Shown here: positions 8,399-18,641 of the stretch, in pieces
Position numbering within the stretch: the stretch's first letter is position 1
How the letters are laid out: the number at the start of each line of letters is the position of its first letter
Assembly: GCF_000828055.2 (NCBI RefSeq)
Contig: NZ_CP010523.2
Coordinates: 124,001 to 188,000 of the forward strand
Source of the DNA: Klebsiella variicola
GTDB taxonomy: Bacteria; Pseudomonadota; Gammaproteobacteria; Enterobacterales; Enterobacteriaceae
Reading direction: 5' to 3'
DNA: 64,000 bases
Notes under the pieces: model-generated
Told to the model about the DNA's origin: nothing
Database searches by the model: none
What the model saw: only the letters and a program-made list of their open reading frames with translations
Program-made: the position numbers and the translations under genes

Positions 8399-9590
8399 AA
8401 CGGGTCACGATCTCGTCGAGTAATAATTGGCCCAGGAGTTCCTTGCGCTCAAGTGGTAAGCGCTTTTCCCCATCCTGCCAGAAAAGGTGTAATGCGTTGT
8501 TATCGCTATTAAAGCCCTGATCAGGCTGAGAAACATCGTTAGCGCAAATCAGGTCGAGGTTTTTGCGGGCACGTTTTTGCCGCGCATATTCTTCCACATT
8601 ATTCGTTTCGGCGGCAAACCCAACGACGTAAGGGCGATGGGCTTTTAGCGCCGCAACCCCGGCCACGATATCCGGGTTTTTAATCATTTTTATTGTTAAT
8701 TCATCACCTTGTTTTTTAATTTTATCTTCGGCGATGACGGCGGCGCGGTAATCCGCCACTGCGGCGCAGCCAATAAAAATATGCTGCTGCTGAGCGCCGG
8801 CCTGGACGGCGGCTTCCATTTCCAGTGCGGTAGTGACATCAATGCGCTGCACAAACGGCGGTGTCGGTAGTGATACCGGGCCGCTGACCAGGGTCACGTT
8901 CGCGCCCCGCTGCGCGGCGGCGGCGGCAATCGCGAAGCCCATTTTGCCTGAGCTGTGGTTGCTGATGTAACGCACCGGATCCAACGGCTCACGGGTCGGG
9001 CCCGCGGTAATCATGAGGTTGAGATGTTGCAAATCTTTGACAGGGGAGGCGAAATGCTGCGCGGCCATCTCCACGATGGTTAACGGATCGAGCATTCTCC
9101 CCGGGCCGACGTCGCCGCAGGCCTGGCTGCCGCTGTCCGGTCCCCACAGCAGCAGGCCGCGGGAAGCCAGCGTCCGCAGATTCTGCTGGGTGGCCTGCGC
9201 GCGATACATCTGCTGGTTCATGGCGGGCACCACGGCAACCGGGGAAGGGGTGGCAAGACAGATCGTCGACACCAGGTCGTTGGCCATGCCGGCCGCCACG
9301 CGGGCGATTAAATCAGCGGTTGCCGGGGCGAGGATCACCAGGTCGGCCCATTTCCCGAGCTCAATATGGCCCATAGCCGCTTCCGCCGCCGGATCGAGCA
9401 GGCTGTCGGAAACCGGATAGCCGGATACCGCCTGCAGGCTGAGTGGGGTGATGAACGCTTTTGCCGCCTCCGTCATCGCGACACGCACCTCCGCGCCGCG
9501 TTCGCGCAGTCGGCGCACCAGTTCCGGGGTTTTATACGCCGCGATACCGCCGCTGACGCCCAGGACGATTTTTTTACCCGCCAGAGTCAT
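8376..9590 (-). CDS. coaBC: Bifunctional phosphopantothenoylcysteine synthetase/decarboxylase
   Basis: Catalyses two consecutive steps of coenzyme A synthesis: CTP-dependent ligation of cysteine to 4'-phosphopantothenate (C-terminal CoaB) and FMN-dependent decarboxylation (N-terminal CoaC). The CoaC part shows [10 protein letters not shown], the active-site histidine in [19 protein letters not shown] and [10 protein letters not shown]. The CoaB part shows [20 protein letters not shown] and KNPDIVAG. An upstream in-frame ATG would add 28 residues; I chose 9590 (404 residues) because it gives the family N-terminus and has AGGAAG in front. The tandem ATG at 9593 is equally possible. Overlaps dut at the 3' end and is divergent from radC. 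Confidence 0.95.
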   Translation of the reverse strand: MTLAGKKIVLGVSGGIAAYKTPELVRRLRERGAEVRVAMTEAAKAFITPLSLQAVSGYPVSDSLLDPAAEAAMGHIELGKWADLVILAPATADLIARVAAGMANDLVSTICLATPSPVAVVPAMNQQMYRAQATQQNLRTLASRGLLLWGPDSGSQACGDVGPGRMLDPLTIVEMAAQHFASPVKDLQHLNLMITAGPTREPLDPVRYISNHSSGKMGFAIAAAAAQRGANVTLVSGPVSLPTPPFVQRIDVTTALEMEAAVQAGAQQQHIFIGCAAVADYRAAVIAEDKIKKQGDELTIKMIKNPDIVAGVAALKAHRPYVVGFAAETNNVEEYARQKRARKNLDLICANDVSQPDQGFNSDNNALHLFWQDGEKRLPLERKELLGQLLLDEIVTRYDEKNRR

Positions 9591-9762
9591 CATGATGTCT
9601 TCCTGTTGCCGTAGACCAGAATCCGCGCATCTTATCACAATCCTGTCGTCGTCGTGCCTCTGGTGGGCATTCACTTTGCGAGCGGCTACGCAGGGTGAAA
9701 AGCAGTGGGTCGGCAGCGCCGTCAGGCTGTGCCAGGATAGGCAAATTCACCCAGGAGGGCGC

Positions 9763-10428
9763 ATGGACGAAACGGAAAATCTGATGCCACGAGAAAAGAT
9801 GTTGCAGTACGGCATCGAAGCGCTAACGGATGTTGAGCTGCTGGCGCTGTTTCTGCGCGTCGGCACGCGTCGTCAGGATGTGCTCGGCTATGCGCAGGCG
9901 TTACTGCAGCGTTTTGGCTCGCTCTACGCTCTGCTTTCCGCGGATAAAGCGCAGCTGATTGCCGTGGATGGACTGGGGCTGGCGAAATATGCGCAACTGA
10001 AGGGTATTGCCGAGCTGGCGCGACGCTATTTTAGCTCACAGCTGGTCGAGGAGGCTGCGCTGGTCAGTCCCTCGACGACGCGGGAATTTTTACAAAGCCA
10101 GCTTACGGAAGAAGAGCGCGAGATCTTTATGGTGATCTTTTTAGATAATCAGAACCGGGTGTTGAAACATAGTCGCCTTTTTTCTGGTACTCTTAGCCAC
10201 GTTGAGGTGCATCCGCGAGAAATTGTACGCGAAGCCATCAAAGTGAACGCTGCCGCCGTGATCCTTGCGCATAATCATCCCTCCGGTAGTCCGGAGCCGA
10301 GCCAGGCAGACAGGCTGATTACCGAAAGGGTGGTAAAATGTTGTCGATTCATGGAGATACGCGTGCTTGACCATCTGGTTATCGGCCGCGGTGCGTATGT
10401 ATCTTTTGCCGAGCGTGGCTGGATTTAG
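9763..10428 (+). CDS. radC: RadC family JAB/MPN domain protein
   Basis: A 221-residue protein with an N-terminal helix-hairpin-helix-like region ([14 protein letters not shown]) and a C-terminal JAMM metalloprotease-like domain with [14 protein letters not shown] holding the zinc ligands. The biochemical role is not settled; older DNA-repair assignment in E. coli was withdrawn. ATG 9763 follows CCAGGAGGG and gives the usual family length, although the frame is open much further upstream antisense to coaBC. Divergent from coaBC and upstream of rpmBG. Confidence 0.92.
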   Translation: MDETENLMPREKMLQYGIEALTDVELLALFLRVGTRRQDVLGYAQALLQRFGSLYALLSADKAQLIAVDGLGLAKYAQLKGIAELARRYFSSQLVEEAALVSPSTTREFLQSQLTEEEREIFMVIFLDNQNRVLKHSRLFSGTLSHVEVHPREIVREAIKVNAAAVILAHNHPSGSPEPSQADRLITERVVKCCRFMEIRVLDHLVIGRGAYVSFAERGWI

Positions 10429-10429
10429 C

Positions 10430-10468
10430 CCCGAACTGGCGATCCTTCGGGATCTTTGTCTGTTCGGG
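10430..10468 (+). terminator. Nested hairpin with UUCG tetraloop after radC
   Basis: Outer arms CCCGAAC (10430-10436) and GTTCGGG (10462-10468) enclose an inner hairpin GATCC-TTCG-GGATC (10441-10454). The inner loop is a stable UUCG tetraloop. There is no T-run, so termination is uncertain; it immediately precedes the rpmB promoter. Confidence 0.5.
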
Positions 10469-10470
10469 AC

Positions 10471-10499
10471 TTGAGCACATCGCCGAGTCAGCGTATACT
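10471..10499 (+). promoter_or_regulatory. Predicted sigma-70 promoter of rpmB-rpmG
   Basis: TTGAGC at 10471-10476 and TATACT at 10494-10499 are separated by 17 bp, a near-consensus promoter suited to strongly expressed ribosomal protein genes. Transcription would begin near 10506, leaving a leader of about 140 bases before rpmB. Confidence 0.8.
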
Positions 10500-10623
10500 A
10501 CGCCACCTTTGAGAATCTCGGGTTTGGCATTTGGGCCTGGCAGTCGAGAGTTCACATTGAACTGCGATGACCAGGCTGTAAAGCCTGACGAGGCGCCAAT
10601 ACCCCATACGAAGCTCGAGCTAA

Positions 10624-10881
<258 letters not shown>

Positions 10882-10898
10882 GTACTTAGAGGAAATAA

Positions 10899-11069
<171 letters not shown>

Positions 11070-11088
11070 TTTTCGCTTTCTTGTAATG

Positions 11089-11116
11089 AAAACCCCGCCC
11101 CGGCGGGGTTTTTTAT
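11089..11116 (+). terminator. Intrinsic terminator of rpmBG
   Basis: Stem AACCCCGCC / GGCGGGGTT with a two-base tip and TTTT tail, 20 bases after rpmG. This cleanly separates rpmG from the accessory block that follows. Confidence 0.92.
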
Positions 11117-11275
11117 TGCCATTATTCAGGCAAAACACCTTCAAAACTTATCATATATCCCTCTTTTAATTATTTACTACAAATCAATTAACATAATGAA
11201 TATAAAGGTTTTTCTTGTCTTGCTTGTATAGTCTGTCTATTCTTCCGGTACAGAAAACCAGCGACAGGGATTGTT

Positions 11276-11953
11276 ATGGCCTCTTTTATTCCAGATGTTT
11301 CATTTATCGATAACAGCGAACAGCGCACACCGTTAATTTTGGTCCTCGATTGCTCAGGCAGCATGCAGGGCCAGCCAATCGCCCAGCTGAATCAGGGATT
11401 AAAGCTGCTGGAAGAGGAACTTAAGCAGGATGTCATCGCCGCTAAGCGCGTTCGCCTGCTGGTGATCAAATACGGCGGCTATGATGAATGCGAGCTGTAT
11501 GGCGACTGGTGTGATGCGATGGACTTCATTGCCCCCGAGCTTGAGGCCAGTGGCCTGACGCCCACCGGGCAGGCCGTTAGCCTGGCGCTGGGCGAAATTG
11601 AAGCGGAAAAACAGCGCCTGAAAGCGGCTGGCGTCCCCTATACCCGGCCATGGCTGTTTTTAATGTCGGATGGCGAGCCCACCGACAACTGGCAGGCGGC
11701 AGCGCAGGCGTGCCGTGATGCGCAGGCGGCAAATAAAGTCGCTGTGTTTCCGATTAGCGTAGGACACGAAGCAACTGAGTCGATGGGGCAGTTCAGCCGT
11801 AGCGGCATTAACGGCGTGAAGCAGCTGAAGGGATTGCAGTTCCGCGAGCTATTCCTCTGGCTCAGCGCCAGTATGCAGGTGGTGTCGCAGTCGACACCGG
11901 GCGGTAAAGCACAGCTACCGCCGACGGATAGCTGGTCCGAAATTTCGGTCTGA
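11276..11953 (+). CDS. YegL-like von Willebrand factor A domain protein (TerY type)
   Basis: A 225-residue soluble protein made almost entirely of one vWA domain. The metal-ion-dependent adhesion site is complete: DCSGS (residues 25-29), Thr95/Thr97 in GLTPTGQA and Asp132 in MSDGEPTD. No signal peptide or membrane segment is seen, so it should be cytoplasmic. The C-terminal region (GLQFRELFLWLSASM, then QSTPG) closely resembles E. coli YegL. vWA proteins of this class occur with PP2C phosphatases and kinases, as in the TerY-P triad and E. coli yegL-yegK-yegI. Here it is first of four co-directional genes, with only 4 bp before the phosphatase. The preceding ~160 bp is AT-rich and is where a promoter must lie. 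Confidence 0.85.
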   Translation: MASFIPDVSFIDNSEQRTPLILVLDCSGSMQGQPIAQLNQGLKLLEEELKQDVIAAKRVRLLVIKYGGYDECELYGDWCDAMDFIAPELEASGLTPTGQAVSLALGEIEAEKQRLKAAGVPYTRPWLFLMSDGEPTDNWQAAAQACRDAQAANKVAVFPISVGHEATESMGQFSRSGINGVKQLKGLQFRELFLWLSASMQVVSQSTPGGKAQLPPTDSWSEISV

Positions 11954-11957
11954 CACC

Positions 11958-12683
11958 ATGAACTGGCGCGTATACGCAGCGTCGGTCATGGGTAGCAGCC
12001 ACCGACAAAATCAACTTCCCTGCCAGGATGCCTTTTGCTATCGCCATCTGGGCGATCGGCTTGTCGCCGTGGTATGCGATGGCGCAGGCTCTGCCGCGTA
12101 TAGCGAGCAGGGCGCAGCGTTGGTCGCGCATGCGCTGGCCGATCGCCTGGCGACATTCATCACGGCGCCGGATGAAAATCAGCTGGCGACGCTGCTCGGT
12201 AGTGTGCGCGAGACCGTGCTGCTACAGGCGCAGGAGCGGGAAATTTCCGCGGGCGATTTTGCCTGTACCGTTCTGGCTGCCTGGCTGGGAGAGACCGCCT
12301 CTGTGATAGTGCATATTGGCGATGGCGCTGCGGCGTTAAGCCTGGATGCCGAACAGCACTTCTCCCTGCCTGAAAACGGCGAATACGCTAACCAGACCTG
12401 GTTCCTGACCAGCGACGACTGGCGGGAGCATTTACATATCAGCCAGTTTTCTGGCAGAGCCACGAGACTGGTGATGATGACTGACGGCGTGCAGCCGTTC
12501 GCGCTCAATCGGCGTGGGGATGCGCTGTTCTCTCCGTTTATCGATCCGGTTTTGCGTTATGTGCAGCAGGTTTCAGAGGCTGAAGGAAGCGAAGCGCTGC
12601 GCGCCACGCTGGACGACCCGCGCACCTGGGCGATAACCGGTGATGACAAGACACTTCTGGTAGCCCTGCGTCATGAAGCATAA
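11958..12683 (+). CDS. PP2C family protein phosphatase (YegK-like)
   Basis: A 241-residue Mg/Mn-dependent Ser/Thr phosphatase. PP2C metal-binding and fold motifs can be traced: PCQDAF (Asp24), VVCDGAGS (Asp41), VHIGDGAA, MTDGV (Asp176) and GDDKT (Asp229-Asp230). It should therefore be active. It lacks membrane segments. The gene starts 4 bp after the vWA gene and overlaps the kinase gene by 11 bp, so the three are translationally coupled. The likely substrate is the neighbouring kinase or its targets, as in other kinase-phosphatase pairs; this is inference. Related to E. coli YegK. Confidence 0.85.
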   Translation: MNWRVYAASVMGSSHRQNQLPCQDAFCYRHLGDRLVAVVCDGAGSAAYSEQGAALVAHALADRLATFITAPDENQLATLLGSVRETVLLQAQEREISAGDFACTVLAAWLGETASVIVHIGDGAAALSLDAEQHFSLPENGEYANQTWFLTSDDWREHLHISQFSGRATRLVMMTDGVQPFALNRRGDALFSPFIDPVLRYVQQVSEAEGSEALRATLDDPRTWAITGDDKTLLVALRHEA

Positions 12684-14046
12684 AAAGCTGCCAGCCTGCT
12701 ATGACGGACAGCGCCGCACGGTACGTCTGGGGAAACTGATCAAGAGCGGCGGCGCGGGGAGTGTTTATTTCCTGGCGGATGACCCTTCCCGCGTTGCTAA
12801 ACTTTACCATCCGCAGACCGATACCGCTTACTACCAACGCAAGCTCAGCGCCATGCTGGCGCAGCGGCCTGAGATCCCCGCCCCCGCGGAAGGTGAGTCG
12901 ATTGTCCAGCTGGCATGGCCCGACTATTTGCTCTACGACGAGCGCAAGCGCGTAGTGGGCTTTGTCATGCCGGTTCTCGACACCCAGCGCACCATTGAGC
13001 TGGAGTATATTTTACAGGCGCGGCAGGCGAAGGCGCACCATCTGCCGGAAGGCATCGGTGCGAAAGTGAGCCTGGCTTGTAACCTTGCTACCCTGGTCTC
13101 TACGCTGCATGCGCGACAGCACCGGGTTATCGACATGAAGCCAGTCAACCTGCGGTTCTATCGCGACAGCCTTTATATCGCGCTGCTGGACTGCGATGGC
13201 TTTAGCATTCAGGGCGAGGGAGAGCGTTTCCCTGCAGGGCAGTTCACGCCGGATTATCTGGCGCCGGAGTTTCAGCGTATTGGGCAGGTGCCCGGTGAGC
13301 AGGAAGAAGCGCAGGATCGTTTCTCGCTGGCGGTGATCATTTTCCAACTGCTCAACCATGGTATTCATCCCTACAGCGGTCGCTCGCAAATGGCGAAGGT
13401 ACCGGATGATTTACCCGGCCGTATCGCCGCTGGCTGCTACGCCTACGGGATCAACGCAGCAACGACTATCTCACCGGTGCCGGCAAGTACCCACCATTTG
13501 CTGCCGGTTGAGCTGCGTAAGCTATTCGATCGCGCATTTAGCGATTCGCCCGCCCGACGACCTTCCGCCGATGAATGGGCGCAGGTGCTGCGTCCTTATG
13601 CGCTACGTAGCACGCAAAAAATTATTCTTTGTCATCAAAAACACCAGCATTTCGCCGGGATGCCATGCCTGGTCTGCGCGCGGAAAAAACAGGTTGTTGC
13701 GGGAATAAAGCAGGCAAAGCAGCGTAAGCAAGCGGAAACCGTGCGCCCGCGGGTCGCACCGGTAATGCAGAAGCCTCGCAGGGCGCCAGCCGCCGCCGTA
13801 CCTCGTCAACCTACCGGGCCGGGGCCGTTAACCCTGCTGTGGCGCAGTATTCGCAGCAACGTTCCTTCATTTGCCTGGCATGGCGCGCTGGCGCTGATGA
13901 GTACGCTGATTATTGGGGGGCTGGCGCGCAGTTTTGCCCGGCTCAACGGCTCTGGTCCAGCATGGTTCGATATTGCGGCGTTACTGATTATTTTTATCTG
14001 GGTGGCGGCGCTGATACTCCGGTCCATTATTCGGAGTCAGCCATAA
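12673..14046 (+). CDS. Membrane-anchored protein kinase with Cys/His knuckle (YegI-like)
   Basis: A 457-residue protein with a eukaryotic-like kinase domain over residues ~18-305. Seen are the glycine loop GGAGSVY (26-32), Lys43 in VAKLYH, the catalytic loop DMKPVN (Asp154, Lys156, Asn159) preceded by RV instead of HR, metal-binding DCDGF (173-177), APE (197-199) and Asp215. All key residues are present, so catalysis is plausible. After the kinase comes a CHQKH...CLVC cluster (Cys320, His324, Cys332, Cys335), a possible zinc knuckle, then a basic Pro/Arg linker and two membrane segments (~401-421 and ~432-450). It is shorter than E. coli YegI. It overlaps the phosphatase gene and abuts the next gene without a gap. 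Confidence 0.83.
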   Translation: MKHKKLPACYDGQRRTVRLGKLIKSGGAGSVYFLADDPSRVAKLYHPQTDTAYYQRKLSAMLAQRPEIPAPAEGESIVQLAWPDYLLYDERKRVVGFVMPVLDTQRTIELEYILQARQAKAHHLPEGIGAKVSLACNLATLVSTLHARQHRVIDMKPVNLRFYRDSLYIALLDCDGFSIQGEGERFPAGQFTPDYLAPEFQRIGQVPGEQEEAQDRFSLAVIIFQLLNHGIHPYSGRSQMAKVPDDLPGRIAAGCYAYGINAATTISPVPASTHHLLPVELRKLFDRAFSDSPARRPSADEWAQVLRPYALRSTQKIILCHQKHQHFAGMPCLVCARKKQVVAGIKQAKQRKQAETVRPRVAPVMQKPRRAPAAAVPRQPTGPGPLTLLWRSIRSNVPSFAWHGALALMSTLIIGGLARSFARLNGSGPAWFDIAALLIIFIWVAALILRSIIRSQP

Positions 14047-16380
14047 ATGACGCTGAAATTAAGATATCTCATTCTCTTTTTCGCGTTGTTGATGGCTTTT
14101 GTGGCGCCGGATTTAGTCTCCTTGCTGTGGTCCGCACCGTTCCGCTTAATGGATACACTGCCGCTGTTACCTGCCGCGCTCAATGATCCCCAGCGTTTAT
14201 ATCTCTATGGCCTGTGGCTGGGGGGAACGATCTATTTTTCCGCTCTGATGTGGGTGGCGGTTACCCGACACAATAAAGGCTATCTGATTGTTGCTGTGGC
14301 GCAGATTGTTTTTGTCATCGGCATTACCTTATGCAAGGTGCCTTTTGGCGAACAAAACCAGCGGCGCTGGCAGAGTATGAATCAGCTGGAAACACCCGCC
14401 TGGAGCGATTTTCTCTATGACCGCCATGCTCGTTTTATTCAGATAGCGCTGCGTGGGGGGCCGTTGAATCAGCACAACATCACCGAGCAATTTCTCGCGC
14501 AGAAAAAACCGCTGGCGGCGCTGCCGCTTGGCTGGAATGAAGAAGATGCCGCCGCCGCGGATGCGCTCTGGCAGCAGGCGCTGGGCTATCGTGAACGGGA
14601 AGCGAAAGCATTACCTAAAATGATGGAGTATCTGGCCTGGATGCCGGACCGGGGCGATCTGACGCTGGCCACGGCCATCCTGACGCTGACGAGCGAGGCG
14701 GATAAAGCGCAGGCGGAAACGGCGTTTCGCCGGGCCATCGCCATTGCGCCGGAAAACCCGGATGCCTGGCTGGGCTGGGCAGTCGCGCTGATCCAGGCCC
14801 GCGATGATGAGCGGGTGCGAAAATCGCAGTTTCAGCCGTTCACAAAGAGCATTACGACCGGATTGTTAATGGCGGAGGGTCTGAAGGAGAGCCCGCGGCA
14901 GCCTGCGCTACAGCAGCGGCTGGCAGCATACATCGCGCAAATGCCGGTGGAAGATCGGCAAATCCTGCTCATTTTGCAGGCGCGGATGCAGACGCGCTCC
15001 TGCGACTTGCCGTTGGATAAGTATGCAACAGAACAGGGTGAAGCGAGCAAGGTGCTGCCTTTGGCAAAATCAATCGTGTTTAAAACTGCCCCCGTGCGTA
15101 GCGTCAGCCCGATTAACGAACGCTTTCCTGGCCATGTCAGCATTGATACGGAGCGCTATGGCATCAGGAAAGAGAGTTTGCAGGCGATGCTGTATCCGGC
15201 GATACATAAATATATCAAGTCAGCGACGACCATACTCTCGCTGGATACCGACGCCAGCGGCGAGCTGTTAAACGTGGTCGTTGAATGCAGCAGTGGCGTT
15301 CCCGAGTTCGACCAGGCGGCGCTGCACTATGCACAGGAGTGGCGTTTTGGTTCTCACCGGCAGGGAAAACGCGTGTTGATGCCAGTGAGCTTTATCAGCG
15401 ATCGCGTACCGCCGGAAGAATACTATGGGGAGATGGAGGCGCGGGCGATGCGCATTTCCCGGCTGGCCGCTCGCCATAATAAAACGGGGATGGAAAGCGC
15501 CTCGAAGGAAATGGTTGCGCGATTTACGCGAATGAAAGCGCTGTTTCCGCAACAGAGACTGAGCGCGGAAGAGGCGCATCAGTTACAGCTTATCTACCTA
15601 AAAAAACGCGATAAAACGCCCAAAGGCAGAATGGAAAGCTTTACTGAAATGACGGAGGCGATGGAAGCCCTGGTGGAGACGCACCCGTACTACGCGCCGC
15701 TACTCAAAGATCTGGCGTTCAGAAAAAGTTACGCTTCCTTTGAGGAGAAGCGGGCAGCATGGTCGCAGCTGCTGGCGCTGGCGCCAGAGGATCCGCAGGT
15801 GTGGATGGCCTGGGGGAGCGTGTGGGCCGAGCGCGATCCTGAGCTGTATATGGGCGCGATGATCGCTTCCATGCTGCTACAGCCGCTTACCGAGGATACC
15901 GAGCAGAAAATAGCGAATATCAAAACGAAGCTACTGATGCGGGTTGGCATGGGGCCACGTAAGGCGATTCTTTCGGCAAAGGTCTACGCCGACTATGGCG
16001 ATATCCTTGGGGAAAGAGCGAAAGGGGAAGATACGGCGAAGGCCGCGGCGATCTTACCTGCCAGTAAAAAACTGGATCGTCAGGAAACCATCACTCCCCT
16101 GGATCCAGCGCCGCGCATGACGGTTGATATCGATCGGGATGAGGTGTTGAACGCCGCTCTCTTCAACGTGGAGTGGAAGGCGCCGCAGAGGCCGGACGAA
16201 CGGCGGGCGGAACTGACCGTTGATATCGATGATACTGGCATGCCGACGCTGGTTCTCATCAGCAAAAGCAGCGAAGTGGAACAGTATGATGCGCAGGCGG
16301 TCAATATGCTGTGGCGCTGGAACTTTAAACCGCAGCCTGATGGCAGGCGGATGACCGTTGGCGTGAATTTTCTCCACTAA
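14047..16380 (+). CDS. Large membrane protein with TPR-like helices and two TonB-C-like domains
   Basis: A 777-residue protein. Three membrane segments stand at the N-terminus (~5-27, ~51-72, ~79-96). TPR-like helical repeats follow (~205-255, with FRRAIAIAPENPDAWLGWA). A first TonB-C-like domain covers ~380-450 (YPAIHKYI, then DASGELLNVVVECSSG and FDQAALHYAQEWRF). A second helical part lies around 560-605, and a second TonB-C-like domain at ~715-777 (DDTGMPTLVLISKSS, WRWNFKP). It starts immediately after the kinase stop codon and ends the block. No ExbB/ExbD genes or TonB-type proline spacer are nearby, so a classical energy-transducer role is doubtful. A role as partner or substrate of the kinase is inference. 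Confidence 0.7.
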   Translation: MTLKLRYLILFFALLMAFVAPDLVSLLWSAPFRLMDTLPLLPAALNDPQRLYLYGLWLGGTIYFSALMWVAVTRHNKGYLIVAVAQIVFVIGITLCKVPFGEQNQRRWQSMNQLETPAWSDFLYDRHARFIQIALRGGPLNQHNITEQFLAQKKPLAALPLGWNEEDAAAADALWQQALGYREREAKALPKMMEYLAWMPDRGDLTLATAILTLTSEADKAQAETAFRRAIAIAPENPDAWLGWAVALIQARDDERVRKSQFQPFTKSITTGLLMAEGLKESPRQPALQQRLAAYIAQMPVEDRQILLILQARMQTRSCDLPLDKYATEQGEASKVLPLAKSIVFKTAPVRSVSPINERFPGHVSIDTERYGIRKESLQAMLYPAIHKYIKSATTILSLDTDASGELLNVVVECSSGVPEFDQAALHYAQEWRFGSHRQGKRVLMPVSFISDRVPPEEYYGEMEARAMRISRLAARHNKTGMESASKEMVARFTRMKALFPQQRLSAEEAHQLQLIYLKKRDKTPKGRMESFTEMTEAMEALVETHPYYAPLLKDLAFRKSYASFEEKRAAWSQLLALAPEDPQVWMAWGSVWAERDPELYMGAMIASMLLQPLTEDTEQKIANIKTKLLMRVGMGPRKAILSAKVYADYGDILGERAKGEDTAKAAAILPASKKLDRQETITPLDPAPRMTVDIDRDEVLNAALFNVEWKAPQRPDERRAELTVDIDDTGMPTLVLISKSSEVEQYDAQAVNMLWRWNFKPQPDGRRMTVGVNFLH

Positions 16381-16443
16381 TCGCGTCGTTGCCTCCTGAA
16401 CGAGGTAAAATAGTGACGCCTGCCTATGTAGATGAGGAAAATC

Positions 16444-17253
16444 ATGCCTGAATTACCAGAGGTTGAAACCAGCCGCCGCGGCATCGAGCCGCACCTGGTT
16501 GGCGCAACCATTCTGCACGCCGTCGTGCGCAACGGACGGCTGCGCTGGCCGGTTTCCGAAGAGATTTATCGCCTGAGCGACGTTCCGGTGCTCAGCGTGC
16601 GGCGTCGTGCCAAATACCTGCTTCTGGAACTGCCGGACGGCTGGATCATCGTCCATCTCGGGATGTCTGGAAGCCTGCGTATCCTGAGCGAAGAGCTACC
16701 GGCCGAAAAACACGATCACGTTGACCTGGTCATGAGTAATGGCAAGGTGCTGCGCTATACCGATCCGCGCCGCTTTGGCGCCTGGCTGTGGACCAAAACG
16801 CTGGAAGACCATCCGGTACTGGCCCACCTTGGCCCGGAGCCGCTCAGCGATGAATTTAACGCCGACTATCTTCAGCAGAAATGCGCGAAGAAAAAAACTG
16901 CGATCAAACCCTGGCTGATGGATAACAAGCTGGTGGTAGGGGTCGGCAATATCTACGCCAGCGAGTCGCTGTTCTCGGCCGGGATCCATCCCGACAGGTT
17001 GGCTTCTTCACTGTCGCGGGAAGAGTGTGAGCAGCTGGTGAAAGTGATTAAGCTGGTCCTGCTGCGTTCGATAGAGCAGGGCGGCACCACGCTGAAGGAT
17101 TTCCTGCAAAGCGATGGCAAGCCGGGCTATTTTGCCCAGGAGCTGCAGGTCTATGGCCGCAAGGGCGAACCGTGCCGGATCTGCGGCACGCCGGTTGTCG
17201 GGACCAAACATGCCCAGCGGGCGACCTTTTATTGCCGTCAGTGCCAGAAGTAG
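16444..17253 (+). CDS. mutM: Formamidopyrimidine-DNA glycosylase
   Basis: Base-excision repair enzyme that removes 8-oxoguanine and formamidopyrimidines and cuts the abasic site. The 269-residue product begins [10 protein letters not shown]; Pro2 is the catalytic nucleophile and Glu3 also acts in catalysis, so ATG 16444 must be the start rather than an upstream in-frame codon. The C-terminal zinc finger is CRICGT...YCRQCQ. The gene lies 63 bp after the accessory block and is convergent with coaD. Confidence 0.97.
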   Translation: MPELPEVETSRRGIEPHLVGATILHAVVRNGRLRWPVSEEIYRLSDVPVLSVRRRAKYLLLELPDGWIIVHLGMSGSLRILSEELPAEKHDHVDLVMSNGKVLRYTDPRRFGAWLWTKTLEDHPVLAHLGPEPLSDEFNADYLQQKCAKKKTAIKPWLMDNKLVVGVGNIYASESLFSAGIHPDRLASSLSREECEQLVKVIKLVLLRSIEQGGTTLKDFLQSDGKPGYFAQELQVYGRKGEPCRICGTPVVGTKHAQRATFYCRQCQK

Positions 17254-17273
17254 TTCTCAGGAACAGGAACGTT

Positions 17274-17304
17274 TGTAGGCCAGGTCAGCGTAGCGCCACC
17301 TGGC
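17274..17304. repeat. REP-like palindrome between mutM and coaD
   Basis: GCCAGGT (17279-17285) and ACCTGGC (17298-17304) flank CAGCGTAGCGCC, the layout of enterobacterial REP units (GTAGGCC..., GC-rich arms). It sits between convergent genes in a 135 bp gap. Confidence 0.6.
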
Positions 17305-17388
17305 ACAAAGACCGGGACAGAGCCGGTGTGGATGGGCGGCGCAGTGCAGCGCCAGCCTGCGTGGCTCATGCCCCAGCAGATAGATGCG

Positions 17389-18640
<1,252 letters not shown>

Positions 18641-18641
<1 letters not shown>

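Noticed and set aside
11110-11275. Promoter of the vWA-phosphatase-kinase block
   Set aside because: The region is AT-rich and TATAGT at 11227 is a possible -10 box, but no hexamer at proper spacing resembles a -35 box, so I do not list a promoter.
11276-14046. Tellurite resistance (ter) system
   Set aside because: The vWA-PP2C-kinase trio resembles TerY-P, but no TerB, TerC, TerD or TerZ genes are present, so a tellurite role is not supported.
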